Assembly: GCA_022559845.1 (NCBI GenBank) | Contig: CM040125.1 | Location: 290,332,200 to 290,396,199, forward strand | DNA from: Amorphophallus konjac | Taxonomy: Eukaryota; Streptophyta; Magnoliopsida; Alismatales; Araceae | Length of the DNA: 64,000 nt | Reading direction: 5' to 3' | Part shown: positions 12,680 through 22,500 of the stretch, one piece after another | Layout: each line of letters opens with the position of its first letter | Position numbering within the stretch: position 1 is the first letter of the stretch | Notes under the pieces: model-generated | Told to the model about the DNA's origin: nothing | Databases searched by the model: none | What the model saw: only the letters and a program-made list of their open reading frames with translations | Translations under genes and position numbers: made by a program

Positions 12680-13513
12680 ATGGTGCGAAGAAATTCCGGT
12701 AGGAAGATCACCGGCGGCAAAGGAAAGATGATGCTGACAGAGGAAGGGGAACCTGTGCCCTCCCATCCCACGAAAACAACCCCTCTAATGACAACAACCA
12801 AGCCGACGAGCTGCCTCCACCAGCCACGGGGGAGCAACGCCCCATCGGGAGTTCTGACGCTCTCCAAACCCTCAACGTAAAACTGGATATCCTCGTACAA
12901 TGAATGAGGACCCAGGCGGCTAGGGAGCAGAAGTCACGACTTCCCCGGGAAAGCCCCCCCCCCCCCCCCCGTGGAGAAGCTTCCCAGCAAACGGCTGGAG
13001 GTCACTTCACCCTTCGGGGACGATGGCTTATACGCCATTGGTCGGGAGGACCTTTGCACGCCCCTCTTCCAGAGCAAGTAGCCTCCTCCACCCCGAGGAG
13101 AGAAAGGCCCGGGATGCACCAGCAACTCCCAGAGACCGAAGCCCCCAAGGGACGACGAGGCAGCCAGCAAGGACGCCCTCATAGCCCCTCGACCCAGCGG
13201 CAACAGGAGTTATCCCTCTGGCTGCGGGACTTCGAGCAATGTTTAGCGGAACAAGAGCGCACCCTCCGCACCTTATAGCAGACTTCTACTAAGGAGGATG
13301 AGGAGCAATCCCCATTCTCCGACCAAATCTTGAAGGCCGAGATCTCCTCTAGACTCTTACTGCCAACCATCAAGTCATATGACGGCCAGGGAGACCCGGC
13401 CGACCATTACGACAACTTCGACGCCTTAATGACCCTGCACGGGGCCTCCGACGCTATCAAGTGCCGAGCGTTCATGACCACCTTGGTCCAGGGCGCTCAA
13501 GCCTGGTTCCGAG
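12680..13513 (+). pseudogene. Truncated gag of a Tat/Retand-like Ty3/gypsy element
   Basis: Reading starts at the ATG at 12680 (MVRRNSGRK...). A frameshift near 12790 and stops near 12901 and 13276 break it. The recognisable part is the end: the PFSDQILKAEISSRLLLPTI stretch, then a YDGQGDPADHYDNFDALM segment and an AQAWFRVL segment. This is the conserved start of the Tat-type retrotransposon gag domain. It is cut off at 13513 by the LTR starting TGTTGACACCC, and the remainder is not in the window. A 15-nt or longer C run at 12954-12970 encodes a proline tract. The order antisense ORF, LTR, gag implies two copies sharing an LTR, or adjacent copies. Confidence 0.7.
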
Positions 13514-14349
13514 TGTTGACACCCATTTTTTACCTATTAGTTGAGTCAATTCTCTTACCACCATTTGTTGATGCCTCGAGTTTTCCATCGCCTAGTGGGC
13601 TATTTTTGGGCAGCTTATTTGGCCTATTTTATGGGTACCTCCCTCCCTGACTTGGTCCGCTTCAATCCCGGGCTTAATGGGCCTTGGTTTGGCTTGATTT
13701 ATCACATTTTGTTAGTTTTTAAGCATCCAGCCATTGAGCGGTCTATCGAGTGACCGTTTATTTATTGAGCGGTTGGGGATTAACCGTTTATATATTTATG
13801 AGATATTAAAGTATTTTTTTGAATTTCCACTGAGAAGCTTTTGAACGGTTCATATTTAGCCGTCCAATGTCATTGCACGGTACAAATAGGACCGTCCAGA
13901 TCTCAGAGTCCCAGATTCACTAGTTGTTCAGATAATTATATAATTATCTATGTTATTCTGATTTATCACCGACAGGCGCTGGACGGTTGATATATGACCG
14001 TTCAGTGATCCGAGTGGTCTATTAAGAACCGCCCAATTCATAAGAGTCCAACGGCGAAAATATCAGTCAGTTCGATGGATATTTGTATAATATTTCTCAT
14101 TTATTTAATTTCCACTGACAGATTGGACGGTCTAGTGAACGGCAGTTTAATGGACTGGGCGGTCAAATCAAGCATATGAGATAAAGCAGCAGCAGGCCCC
14201 CCTAGTAGCTACTTAGGGTTTGCATGGCTGCCTAGCCATGGCGCCCCCCCCCCTCGGGGGATGGTGGTCTCCATCCCCATCCCCCTCCATCCTCTCCTAA
14301 GCCCACCTTTCTCCAAACTCTAGCTCGCGCCCTCTCCCCTACGAAGGTT

Positions 14350-15677
14350 TCCATTGGTATCAAACCTACGGCTTTTACAGATGATGGTCATGCTGCGGTT
14401 TTCTTCTCCAAACAGGAAGTTTTGCAGTCCTACATGCCGTTAGAATTCGCCATCATTGCCAGATGCTCTTATGGCAGGCCATCGATACCGGAGATCAAGA
14501 GCTTTCTCTCCCAACGTCTTAACATTCAGAAGGATTTTTTGTTGAGTGCACTTAATCCTCGACATCTCCTACTGCGTTTCTCTTCGGATGAGGACTTCCT
14601 GAAGGTTCTACTTCGCAAGAACATCTATGTCAAAGGCTATGTCTTCCGGTTCTTCAGATGGACTGCTGATTTCAATTTCAATGCTGATCCTTCCATCATG
14701 CCGATATGGGTTAGTTTCCCTGCTCTCCCGTAAATTTCTATGGTGAGGACTTCCTATGTTCGATAGCTGGTAATCTTGGCAAAGTTCTGCGGATTCATGA
14801 ATCCACTTTAGCCTGGACTCATACCGCTGAGGCTTTTGTTTGTGTTGAACTTGATATTGAAAAGCCTCTGGTGGAGAGCATATGGATTGATTGTGGGGGC
14901 TCTGGCTTCTGGCAGAGCATCAAATATCATCGCATACCTCACCTATGCTCTGCTTGTCATAAGATAGGTCATGAAACAAAGGATTGTGCTAGGAGAATTG
15001 GCACTTCAATGATTAAACCTGATGATAATACGCAGCGTCCACTCGCGGGCGATACTGCGGTCACCAAGACAAATAAGGCTTGGATGCCTGTTGTTTCGAA
15101 ATATTCATATCCTGCTACCCACCTGCAGAAGACAACTGGATGTGAAGAAGTTCCAGTCTGTAATACATTTCAGATTCTTCAGTAACTTGATGACCCCAAC
15201 AAGGACGAGGCTGATCCTTCACTGTTGGAGATGCAACTATTCCCCTCGGAGAATTTTTCTAAGCAACCTGAGAACCCAAATAAGGACAAAGCTGACTCTT
15301 CCTCTCTCGAGATGCACTCACTATCCTCACTGCAGACTCCCTCTGTTCCTGGGCTCCTGTCAACTGTGGTATCCCATAGCCCAGCACCTCAGGGCCCTGA
15401 TAACCCATCCATTAACAGAGTGGACAAAGGTAAACCTATCATAAGCTTAAATATTGTCCAAACTAGGCCTCCTCCTGAGAATAGCCCAGTCAGAATTGAA
15501 GACCACAGCAATCCATTTGAGTCTGGCACCAACACCAGTATACAGCAGGAGATGCACCCGCAGGAGGAGTTGCAAGACTGCCGAAACAAAATTATTCTTC
15601 AAGCGGAGATTGATAACATCACTGCTATTCATGCTGACAGACCGGGAGTCATGACCAGAGGAATGAAGAGGATATGA
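14350..15677 (+). pseudogene. LINE ORF1 (DUF4283 and CCHC zinc knuckle protein), frameshifted
   Basis: ORF1 of plant L1 elements is an RNA-binding protein of the retrotransposition particle. The first part (open frame including 14422-14733) has DUF4283 character, with segments such as FAIIARCSYGRP and HLLLRFSSDEDFLKVL. A frameshift near 14733 moves reading to the frame that contains the zinc knuckle CSACHKIGHETKDC (about 14946-14987, C-X2-C-X4-H-X4-C). A TAA at 15183-15185 interrupts the same frame, which then runs on to 15677 as a low-complexity tail. The exact start is uncertain: candidate ATGs at 14238 and 14261 are out of frame with the body, and there is a C run next to them. Confidence 0.75.
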
Positions 15678-15712
15678 TCTGAAGGCAAGATCCAATCCAA
15701 ACCCATACTCTA

Positions 15713-17062
15713 ATGACTTTTCTTACTTGGAATATTAGGGGAATTGGAAACGACCTTTCTGTGGGTCGTGCTAAACTCTTAATTAAAGAGCACAGAGTTG
15801 ACTGCATTGCCATTCTTGAGCCTAAAATTAATAACAGCAACATGGATAGAATATGCAAGAAACTAGGTATGGACAAATGTATAGCAAATAAAGATGAGCA
15901 AGCTCACATATGGATTATGTGGAAAGGACAGCTGAAATTTGATATTATTTGTCAGCATGATCAACATATTACTATCAAACAGACATCTCAACAATTGCCA
16001 GAATTCTATGCCTCATTCATTTATGCCAAGTGCACTCCAACGGAAAGACTTCCATTATGGGATTCCCTTACTCATGCCAATTCTTTTATTAATGGTCCGT
16101 GGATTGTGGCTGGAGACTTCAACAGCATCATGGAAGTTGATGAAAAATTGCGGGGTAATATCCCTTCCTTAAGATCTATGAATGAATTCAAGGACTGTAT
16201 GAACGACTGTGGTCTGTTAGATGCCGGTTTTATGGGCTCCAAGTACACTTGGTACAATCAGCAAACAGGTTCCAAAGGCATATGGGCTAGACTTGATAGA
16301 GTCCTTATAAATAATTCATGGATGAACTCTTTTCCCATTACTGTGGAACATCTCTCTAGAGAAGCTTCAGACCATGCCCCCCTTCTTGTCAAATTGGCTC
16401 TACAAAACACCACTAAAAGCAGATTTTACTTTCAGCAAATGTGGAGAAAGCATGACTTATTCATTCAAGCAGTGGAGCAGTCGTGGAGAACCAGTCCATT
16501 AGCCTCCTCAGCTATGACAACTCTGATTCTCAAGCTTAAATCATTGAGGTATTTCCTTCGGGATTGGAACAAGAATGTCTTCGGAAATGTTCACAAAAAT
16601 TTGATGGAAGCAGAAGATCTGGTGTTAAAGGCTGAATTCACATATGACCAGCAACCTTCCCCTATTACCCTTTTAGCTCTCGAAAGTGCCAAGAACATTC
16701 TCACAGGAAGAATTCTACAGCAGGAAATCTTTTGGAAACAAAAGTCTAGAATACGGTGGTTGGCAGAAGGAGACAGAAACACCAAATTTTTCCATATGAC
16801 TGCTTCGGCTAACAGAAAAAACAACTCTATCACCCACCTCAGGATAGTCACTGGCGACCTCACATCAGACTCTCAGAAGATGAAGGATATTGCTGTCAAC
16901 CATTTCCAAATTGCCTTCACTTCCCAACCCCATTATGTTGATCTGGACAGTCTGAACTGCATTCCGAATACAATGACCCAGGATGACAACAGATTCTTAA
17001 ATGCAACTCCAACTGAGGTGGAAATAAAGGATGCAGTTTTCTCTATATCGCCTGATAGTGCC
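15713..17062 (+). pseudogene. LINE ORF2, 5' part: endonuclease and start of reverse transcriptase
   Basis: The first 450 codons of ORF2 start at ATG 15713, 35 bp after ORF1. The apurinic-type endonuclease domain shows TWNIRGIG, ILEPKIN, VAGDFNSI and SDHAPLLVKL. The linker up to the reverse transcriptase follows, with KSRIRWLAEGDRNTKFFH. The frame is cut at SISPDSA by insertion of chromovirus R after GTGCC (17058-17062). The continuation after R restores the expected SAPGPDG junction, so the gene was intact here when R arrived. Confidence 0.9.
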
Positions 17063-17383
17063 TGATGAGGACATCTCCCAGTATTCACTATGGCACGAGG
17101 CGTCCCCGACTTCGTGACCCATTGGAGAAGTGGTTCTCATATCTATCTTTATTTTCTTGCTTATGTATTTTCTTTTATTTGAGTCATATCAGGTGTAATT
17201 GTCTTTTATTTGAGTCCACTATCTAGGTTTAAGGATTAATTAGCCATAGTGAGTCACTTGGGCCCTTAGTTGAGGGTGTTAGGCCCACTTAGTGGGCTTG
17301 GGCCCAGGGGCGCCCCCTTCTTGACTCATAGTTTTCTGTAGTTGTGTTAAATGTCAGGGGGTTTTGTGTAAAGGTCCTAGCTC

Positions 17384-17390
17384 TATATAA
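17384..17390 (+). promoter_or_regulatory. TATA box of chromovirus R, 5' LTR
   Basis: CTCTATATAAGGACC, about 320 bp inside the LTR, is the likely promoter of the genomic transcript. The identical copy in the 3' LTR is at 24793-24799. Confidence 0.75.
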
Positions 17391-18925
17391 GGACCCCCCC
17401 TCCCTCCTTTGTAGCAGCTTTGATGAATTAAGAAATTTGCCACCCAATATTGTCTCTAGCTCTCTCTCTCTCTCTCTCTCTCACTCTCACTCTCTCTCAC
17501 TATAGGGGCCGGCCCCTTTCTCTCTCTTCCCTCCCCCCCTTCTCTCTCTCTCCCAAGGGCGAACCTGCCCCTTCACCTCCCCTCTCCCTCCTCCACCTCA
17601 TCAGCCACCTCACCATTCAACCCTTCACCTCCCCTAGGCCCATAACTACCATCAATACCCACCACTTCCCTAGTAACCCTTCCTATTCCCCATACACCAT
17701 CTCCACACCCAATACACCCCTCCCTCTTCCCCAAGCAACTCTCCCTCTTCCCCACACCCTCATTAACAGCCCTCACCCAGCCATTACCCACCCCCCTAGC
17801 TGGTTGCGCAACACTTCCCTGGCCATTCCCCCTCTCCCATTGCCTTGGCCGAAATCACCACTCCCCCTACCTGCTGCGGTTCCCCCTTCCTCCCCCCTCC
17901 ACACACCCCTTCCCCACCTATTCTTCCCCCCCTCCACAGCCCTAGATCCCCTCCTCATCCAACCCTCCACCCCACAGGCCCCTCCATTACCACCTCCTAC
18001 CCATACTCCCTTGTTCTTCCCCATCTTCACATAAGAGTCTGCAGGTGACAGTTCAGGTCTCGACTTGCAGAAGTTTTTCCCGGAGTCATACGGCGACATC
18101 CTGGTGCGTGGCCTACATCGACGGAAAGGTCTGCGGAACCTCTTCGCAGGCGAGGTGGAATCGTCCGGTTTCGACTTCGTGGCCATTCAAGACGGCGATT
18201 CTCCCACGACTGGTCCAGTTGTCCCCTGCAGAGGACCTGAGCTCGGTGGAAAGCTGCTCCACGACCAACGGTGCCGGAATCAGACCCAAGTCTCTTCTAC
18301 GAAAATACTCCTCCCCCTGTCTGCGACCAAGATCAAGAAACAGAAGTGCGTTTGGTCCCCGGGAGCGTGATTTCTGATTTTTCCCCTCCAGTCACTCGGG
18401 GCAGTCTGCTCAGGTCTGCTTCGACCCACAGTCAGTCAACAACGGCCCCCGGATCACTCCGACCCCGGAAGACATCCCCGCCAGTTTTGCTGCAAGGGGG
18501 ATTCGACCACGGTTCCAGATCTTCAAGCGGTTCGAGAATCGGAGTTCGGGAGTCCCAGGTACCGTTCCTGCAAGCTACTGCAACAATTCTGTGGGTACCG
18601 GCTCTCAGATCCTACCTCCAGTTCGCACTTCTACCACGGCCAGAGACTGCGTCCGATTAAATCAGTAAAATTCAGAGGTGTCCCTGGCCCAGTCACGAAG
18701 ACTACGCAGGTGGTCTCGCCATCGGCAAAATTCCTGAGGGTGAGATACGACTGCTGCACCGCCTCCTGCCCCTGTCCACAGCAAGCGAGCAGAATCGACG
18801 GAGACATCCGCTCCACCGTCGGGGACACATTTCCCCCACCCGCCTGGCCGGCTTAACGCCCCTCCCTGCGTGGAGGTACATTTTGGTTGTAATAAGTTAA
18901 TCCCCACCCCGAGATCACCCCTCCT

Positions 18926-19010
18926 GCGAGAGGCGTAGTGGTGTAACAGTTAACCCGCAGGTTGAAGCTACCCCGCCGCGGCGTCCGGGTACATACCCAC
19001 GCCTCCCGGC
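18926..19010 (+). other. tRNA-like segment with box A and box B resemblance in the LTR of R
   Basis: A GGCGTAGTGGTGTAAC-GTTAA block (about 18932-18952) resembles a tRNA box A region. Forty-odd bases later GTCCGGGTACATACCC (18983-18998) resembles a box B / T-arm. I could not fold a convincing anticodon arm, so this is not called a tRNA gene. It may be a tRNA-derived (SINE-like) insertion fixed in the LTR. The 3' LTR copy is at about 26339-26423 and differs by one A/G change. Confidence 0.4.
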
Positions 19011-19031
19011 GCGCCCGTCGTCTCCGGCCGG

Positions 19032-19053
19032 GATCGGTGTTTTCACACCGATC
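19032..19053. repeat. Perfect 9-bp hairpin in the LTR of R
   Basis: GATCGGTGT, a TTTC loop, then ACACCGATC. It lies about 20 bp after the tRNA-like segment and is repeated at 26445-26466 in the other LTR. Confidence 0.85.
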
Positions 19054-19460
19054 AGGTGAGCAGCTGGTCCCTCTCCTGGTCCTTTCAATTGCTTTGCTCG
19101 TTTAGTATCGTTTCCTTAGTTCGCCGGCGGTGAGTGAGAGCTTGAGCATGAATGTTTGATTTCGCCGTGAGTATCCACCGTGGTAAGTGAGGGAGAGCCA
19201 CCCTAAACCCACGCCCCAGCGTGCTGGCCCGCCCATAAAGGGGGCATCCCAGGCCCATTAGGGGTCAACCATAAGCCCACCAACCGGTGGAAACCTTGGG
19301 GTCCCACCCCGGACCCTCGCCGTCATCATTCGGGCCCACCCGGGTGCACGTGTGCGTCGTGTGAGCTCGGCCACTCGGTGAGCCATTTGAGTGCTTGTAT
19401 GCTTGTGGATTGGTAGGTCCAAGGGTCAAACATCTCATTAGTGGGCTGTGCCACATCAAG

Positions 19461-19472
19461 TGGTATCAGAGC
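19461..19472 (+). other. Primer binding site of chromovirus R (initiator tRNA-Met)
   Basis: TGGTATCAGAGC is complementary to the 3' end of plant initiator methionine tRNA. It starts two bases after the 5' LTR, the standard place for priming minus-strand DNA synthesis. Confidence 0.92.
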
Positions 19473-19531
19473 CAGGTTGTAGGTTTGTCCCATCAAGCCT
19501 AGTCTTGGGTCATTTGCATCCTAGGTCTTAG

Positions 19532-22500
19532 GTGCATATTGTTCGCCGTTGCATAGCCCAACCTTGCATGACCACCCGGAGTGGTACCCCTTACCAACAT
19601 CATTCAGCATCATCTTCCCAAACTACAATGGAGCCCAATCCCCATGAGGAGCCCGACCACAATGGAGCAAGACACCCCGATCCCATGGGCTTTGTAATGG
19701 AGGGTATGGCCGACATCATGGTTCGGCTTGATGACATCACTCGGCGCCTTGGCCAACTTGAGACCCACATGCCAAGATTGAATGAGAGAGTAGCCCCTCC
19801 CCCACGTGAGGAGCCCGTCAATAGGGAACCACACCATGAACTTCCTCCCGAACCACATAGGGGTCCCATACCTAGAGGAAATGAACGGCCACCCCGGGAC
19901 AACCCGGATGACCACCTTATGAGGCTTGTCAAAGTGGATGCTCCCACTTTTGACGGATCACACCACCCTAGTATCTACCTTGATTGGGAGGCAGCCATGG
20001 ACCAATATTTTGATTGGTACCCAATGACCGAGGATAGGCGGGTTCGGCTTGCAAGAATGCAACTAATCAAGCTAGCCAAGACCCATTGGCTAAATGTGGA
20101 AGCCCTTAGAATTGTTAGGAGGGAGGCACCCATTACCACATGGGGAGCCATGAAAGAACAACTTAGGATCAAATATGTCCCACCCTCCTACCACCAAAAT
20201 CTATTAGATGAATGGCAAGCCCTGACACAAGAAGGAAAACCCGTCATGGATTATATCGAAAAATTCGATTACTACCTTCTCAAGTGTGGAGTCCAAGAGG
20301 ACCCCGCCGTCACCCTCTCACGCTTCAGGAATGGCCTCCAATTCCATATCAAAAAGGAACTTTTCATGAGGCAAGTGACTACCCTAGAGCAAGCTTACCA
20401 AGTGGCTAGGGATGCGGAGAAGTTTACCAGGTTCACGCGTTTCACTCCCCCACGGGGAGTTGACCCCAAAGCCATGGCACCTCGGCCTAACCCACTCCCT
20501 CCCCAAAGGGGCCTCCTTCCCATACCCCCGGGAACCCAACCCACTAGGGTAGCCCCTCCCAACCACACTCCATTCCCTCGCCCTACTAATGGGCCCCAAA
20601 ACCCCACCCCCACTAGGCTCAATCCTACGCCCACCAAAGGTGCCCAAAATCCCCCTAGTGGGCCACAATGCTTTAGATGTTCGGGGTATGGCCACATTGC
20701 CACTCAATGCCCTACTAAAAGTGCATCCAACCTCTACATAGAGGAGGCCACACCCCAAACCCAAGTTGAGTACGAGGGCGAATTAGAGGTTTATGAACCC
20801 TCCCAAGAATGGGAGGAGGAATATGAGAGTCATCTTCTAGGGGCCCACCAAGAACAACCTTCCCCATCCGCCGACCCCCCCCTCGGAGTTGTGAGGTGCA
20901 CCCTTACCCAAACCCAAGAGCATGATTGGAGGAGGACAACCATCTTCCATACTTACATCCGGGTAGGGAACCATGTTAGGAAAGTCATCTTGGACAATGG
21001 GAGTAGTGTGAACGTAGTGTCACCCGACACCGTCAAACTCCTAGGCCTTACCATTACCCCACACCCCCAACCATACCGGGTAGCTTGGATAGATGCCACA
21101 TCCGCACCCGTTAGCACCCGATGCCTTGTCCCCATCACCTTCCAGTCATATCAAGGGCAAGTTTGGTGTGACATCCTCCCAATGGAGGTGGGTAGCATTC
21201 TTTTAGGGCGACCGTGGATCTACGATGTAGATGCCACTTTCTATGGGAGGGTCAACACTTGTGTCTTCACCCATGAGGGGAAGAAGATCCTTCTCAACCC
21301 CACACCCCCACGCCCAAGTCCCAAGAAAACACCCCCTTCCCTTGAAGGGACTCCTACCCCCCCAATCCCTCAAAACCCCACCCCAAGTCCACCAAACCTA
21401 ACCCCAAGTCTCCCTTCCCCCTCACCTAGCCTTAGTGTAGTCCAAGAGCCCACTAGGAGCCTCCATCTCGTCACTAGGCAGGAATTTGAGGAAGAGGTTA
21501 GCCAAGGGGGTCAAGTGTGTGCCATTGTCATTTGTCTTGGGGACTCCACCCCAACCAACCCCCATCCCATAGAGATCCAACAAGTCCTTGAAGAATTTCA
21601 AGATGTATTCCCCGAAGAGCTTCCGGATAAGCTACCTCCCATGCGCGATGTGCAACATGCCATCGATCTTGTACCCGGGGCTACCTTACCCAACCTTCCC
21701 CATTACCGCCTCAACCCCACCGAGCACGCGGAACTTAGGAGGCAAATCGAGGAGCTCATCAAGAAGGGCTTCCTCCGCCTAAGCAAGAGTCCATGTGCCG
21801 TCCCGGCCCTCTTAACACCCAAGAAAGATGGGACATGGCGCATGTGCGTGGATAGCCGAGCAATCAACAAAATCACGGTCAAGTACCGATTTCCCATCCC
21901 TCGGCTAGATGATATGCTCGACATGCTTGCAGGAGCCACTATCTTTTCCAAGATAGACCTCAAGAGTGGCTACCACCAGGTCCGCATTAGGCCCGGGGAT
22001 GAATGGAAAACCGCCTTTAAGACCAAGGATGGTCTTTATGAATGGCTTGTCATGCCTTTCGGGCTCTCAAATGCCCCAAGCACCTTCATGAGGCTAATGA
22101 CCGAGGTCCTTAGGCCCTTCATAGGCAAATTCTTGGTCGTCTACTTTGACGACATCCTCATCTATAGCCAAAGCAAGAAGGCCCACCTCGATCATCTTAG
22201 GCAAGTTTGCATCACCCTTAGGAAGGAGAGCCTCTTTGCCAACCCCGGGAAGTGCCACTTCATGACCAACCAATTGGCCTTCCTAGGTTACATAGTCTCT
22301 TCCCAAGGAGTGTCCATGGACCCCGAGAAGGTCCAAGCTATCATTGAGTGGCCCGAGCCCAAGAACATCCATGAGGCCCGTAGCTTTCATGGACTAGCCA
22401 CCTTCTATAGGAGGTTCATCCGTGGGTTTAGCACCATCACCTCCCCCATCACGGATTGCCTCAAAAAGGGGAATTTTGTTTGGACCAAGGCGGCCTCCAA

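Larger units (their letters stand above)
17063..19458 (+). repeat. 5' LTR of chromovirus R
   Basis: Starts TGATGAGGACAT and ends CCACATCA, two bases before the primer site. TATATAA lies at 17384-17390. Downstream are a (CT)n tract (about 17458-17482), a pyrimidine-rich Pro/Ser-coding stretch, a tRNA-like segment (18926-19010) and a perfect hairpin (19032-19053). About 2.07 kb of the 2.4-kb LTR lies after the TATA box, so R-U5 is unusually long. Confidence 0.93.

Noticed and set aside
17773..18186. Minus-strand Gly/Arg-rich open frame in the R LTR, also at 25186-25599
   Set aside because: It is the complement of a C-rich pyrimidine tract and has no motif; a composition effect.
18926..19010. 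A functional tRNA gene
   Set aside because: Only box A and box B resemble tRNA; no convincing anticodon arm or acceptor pairing was found.
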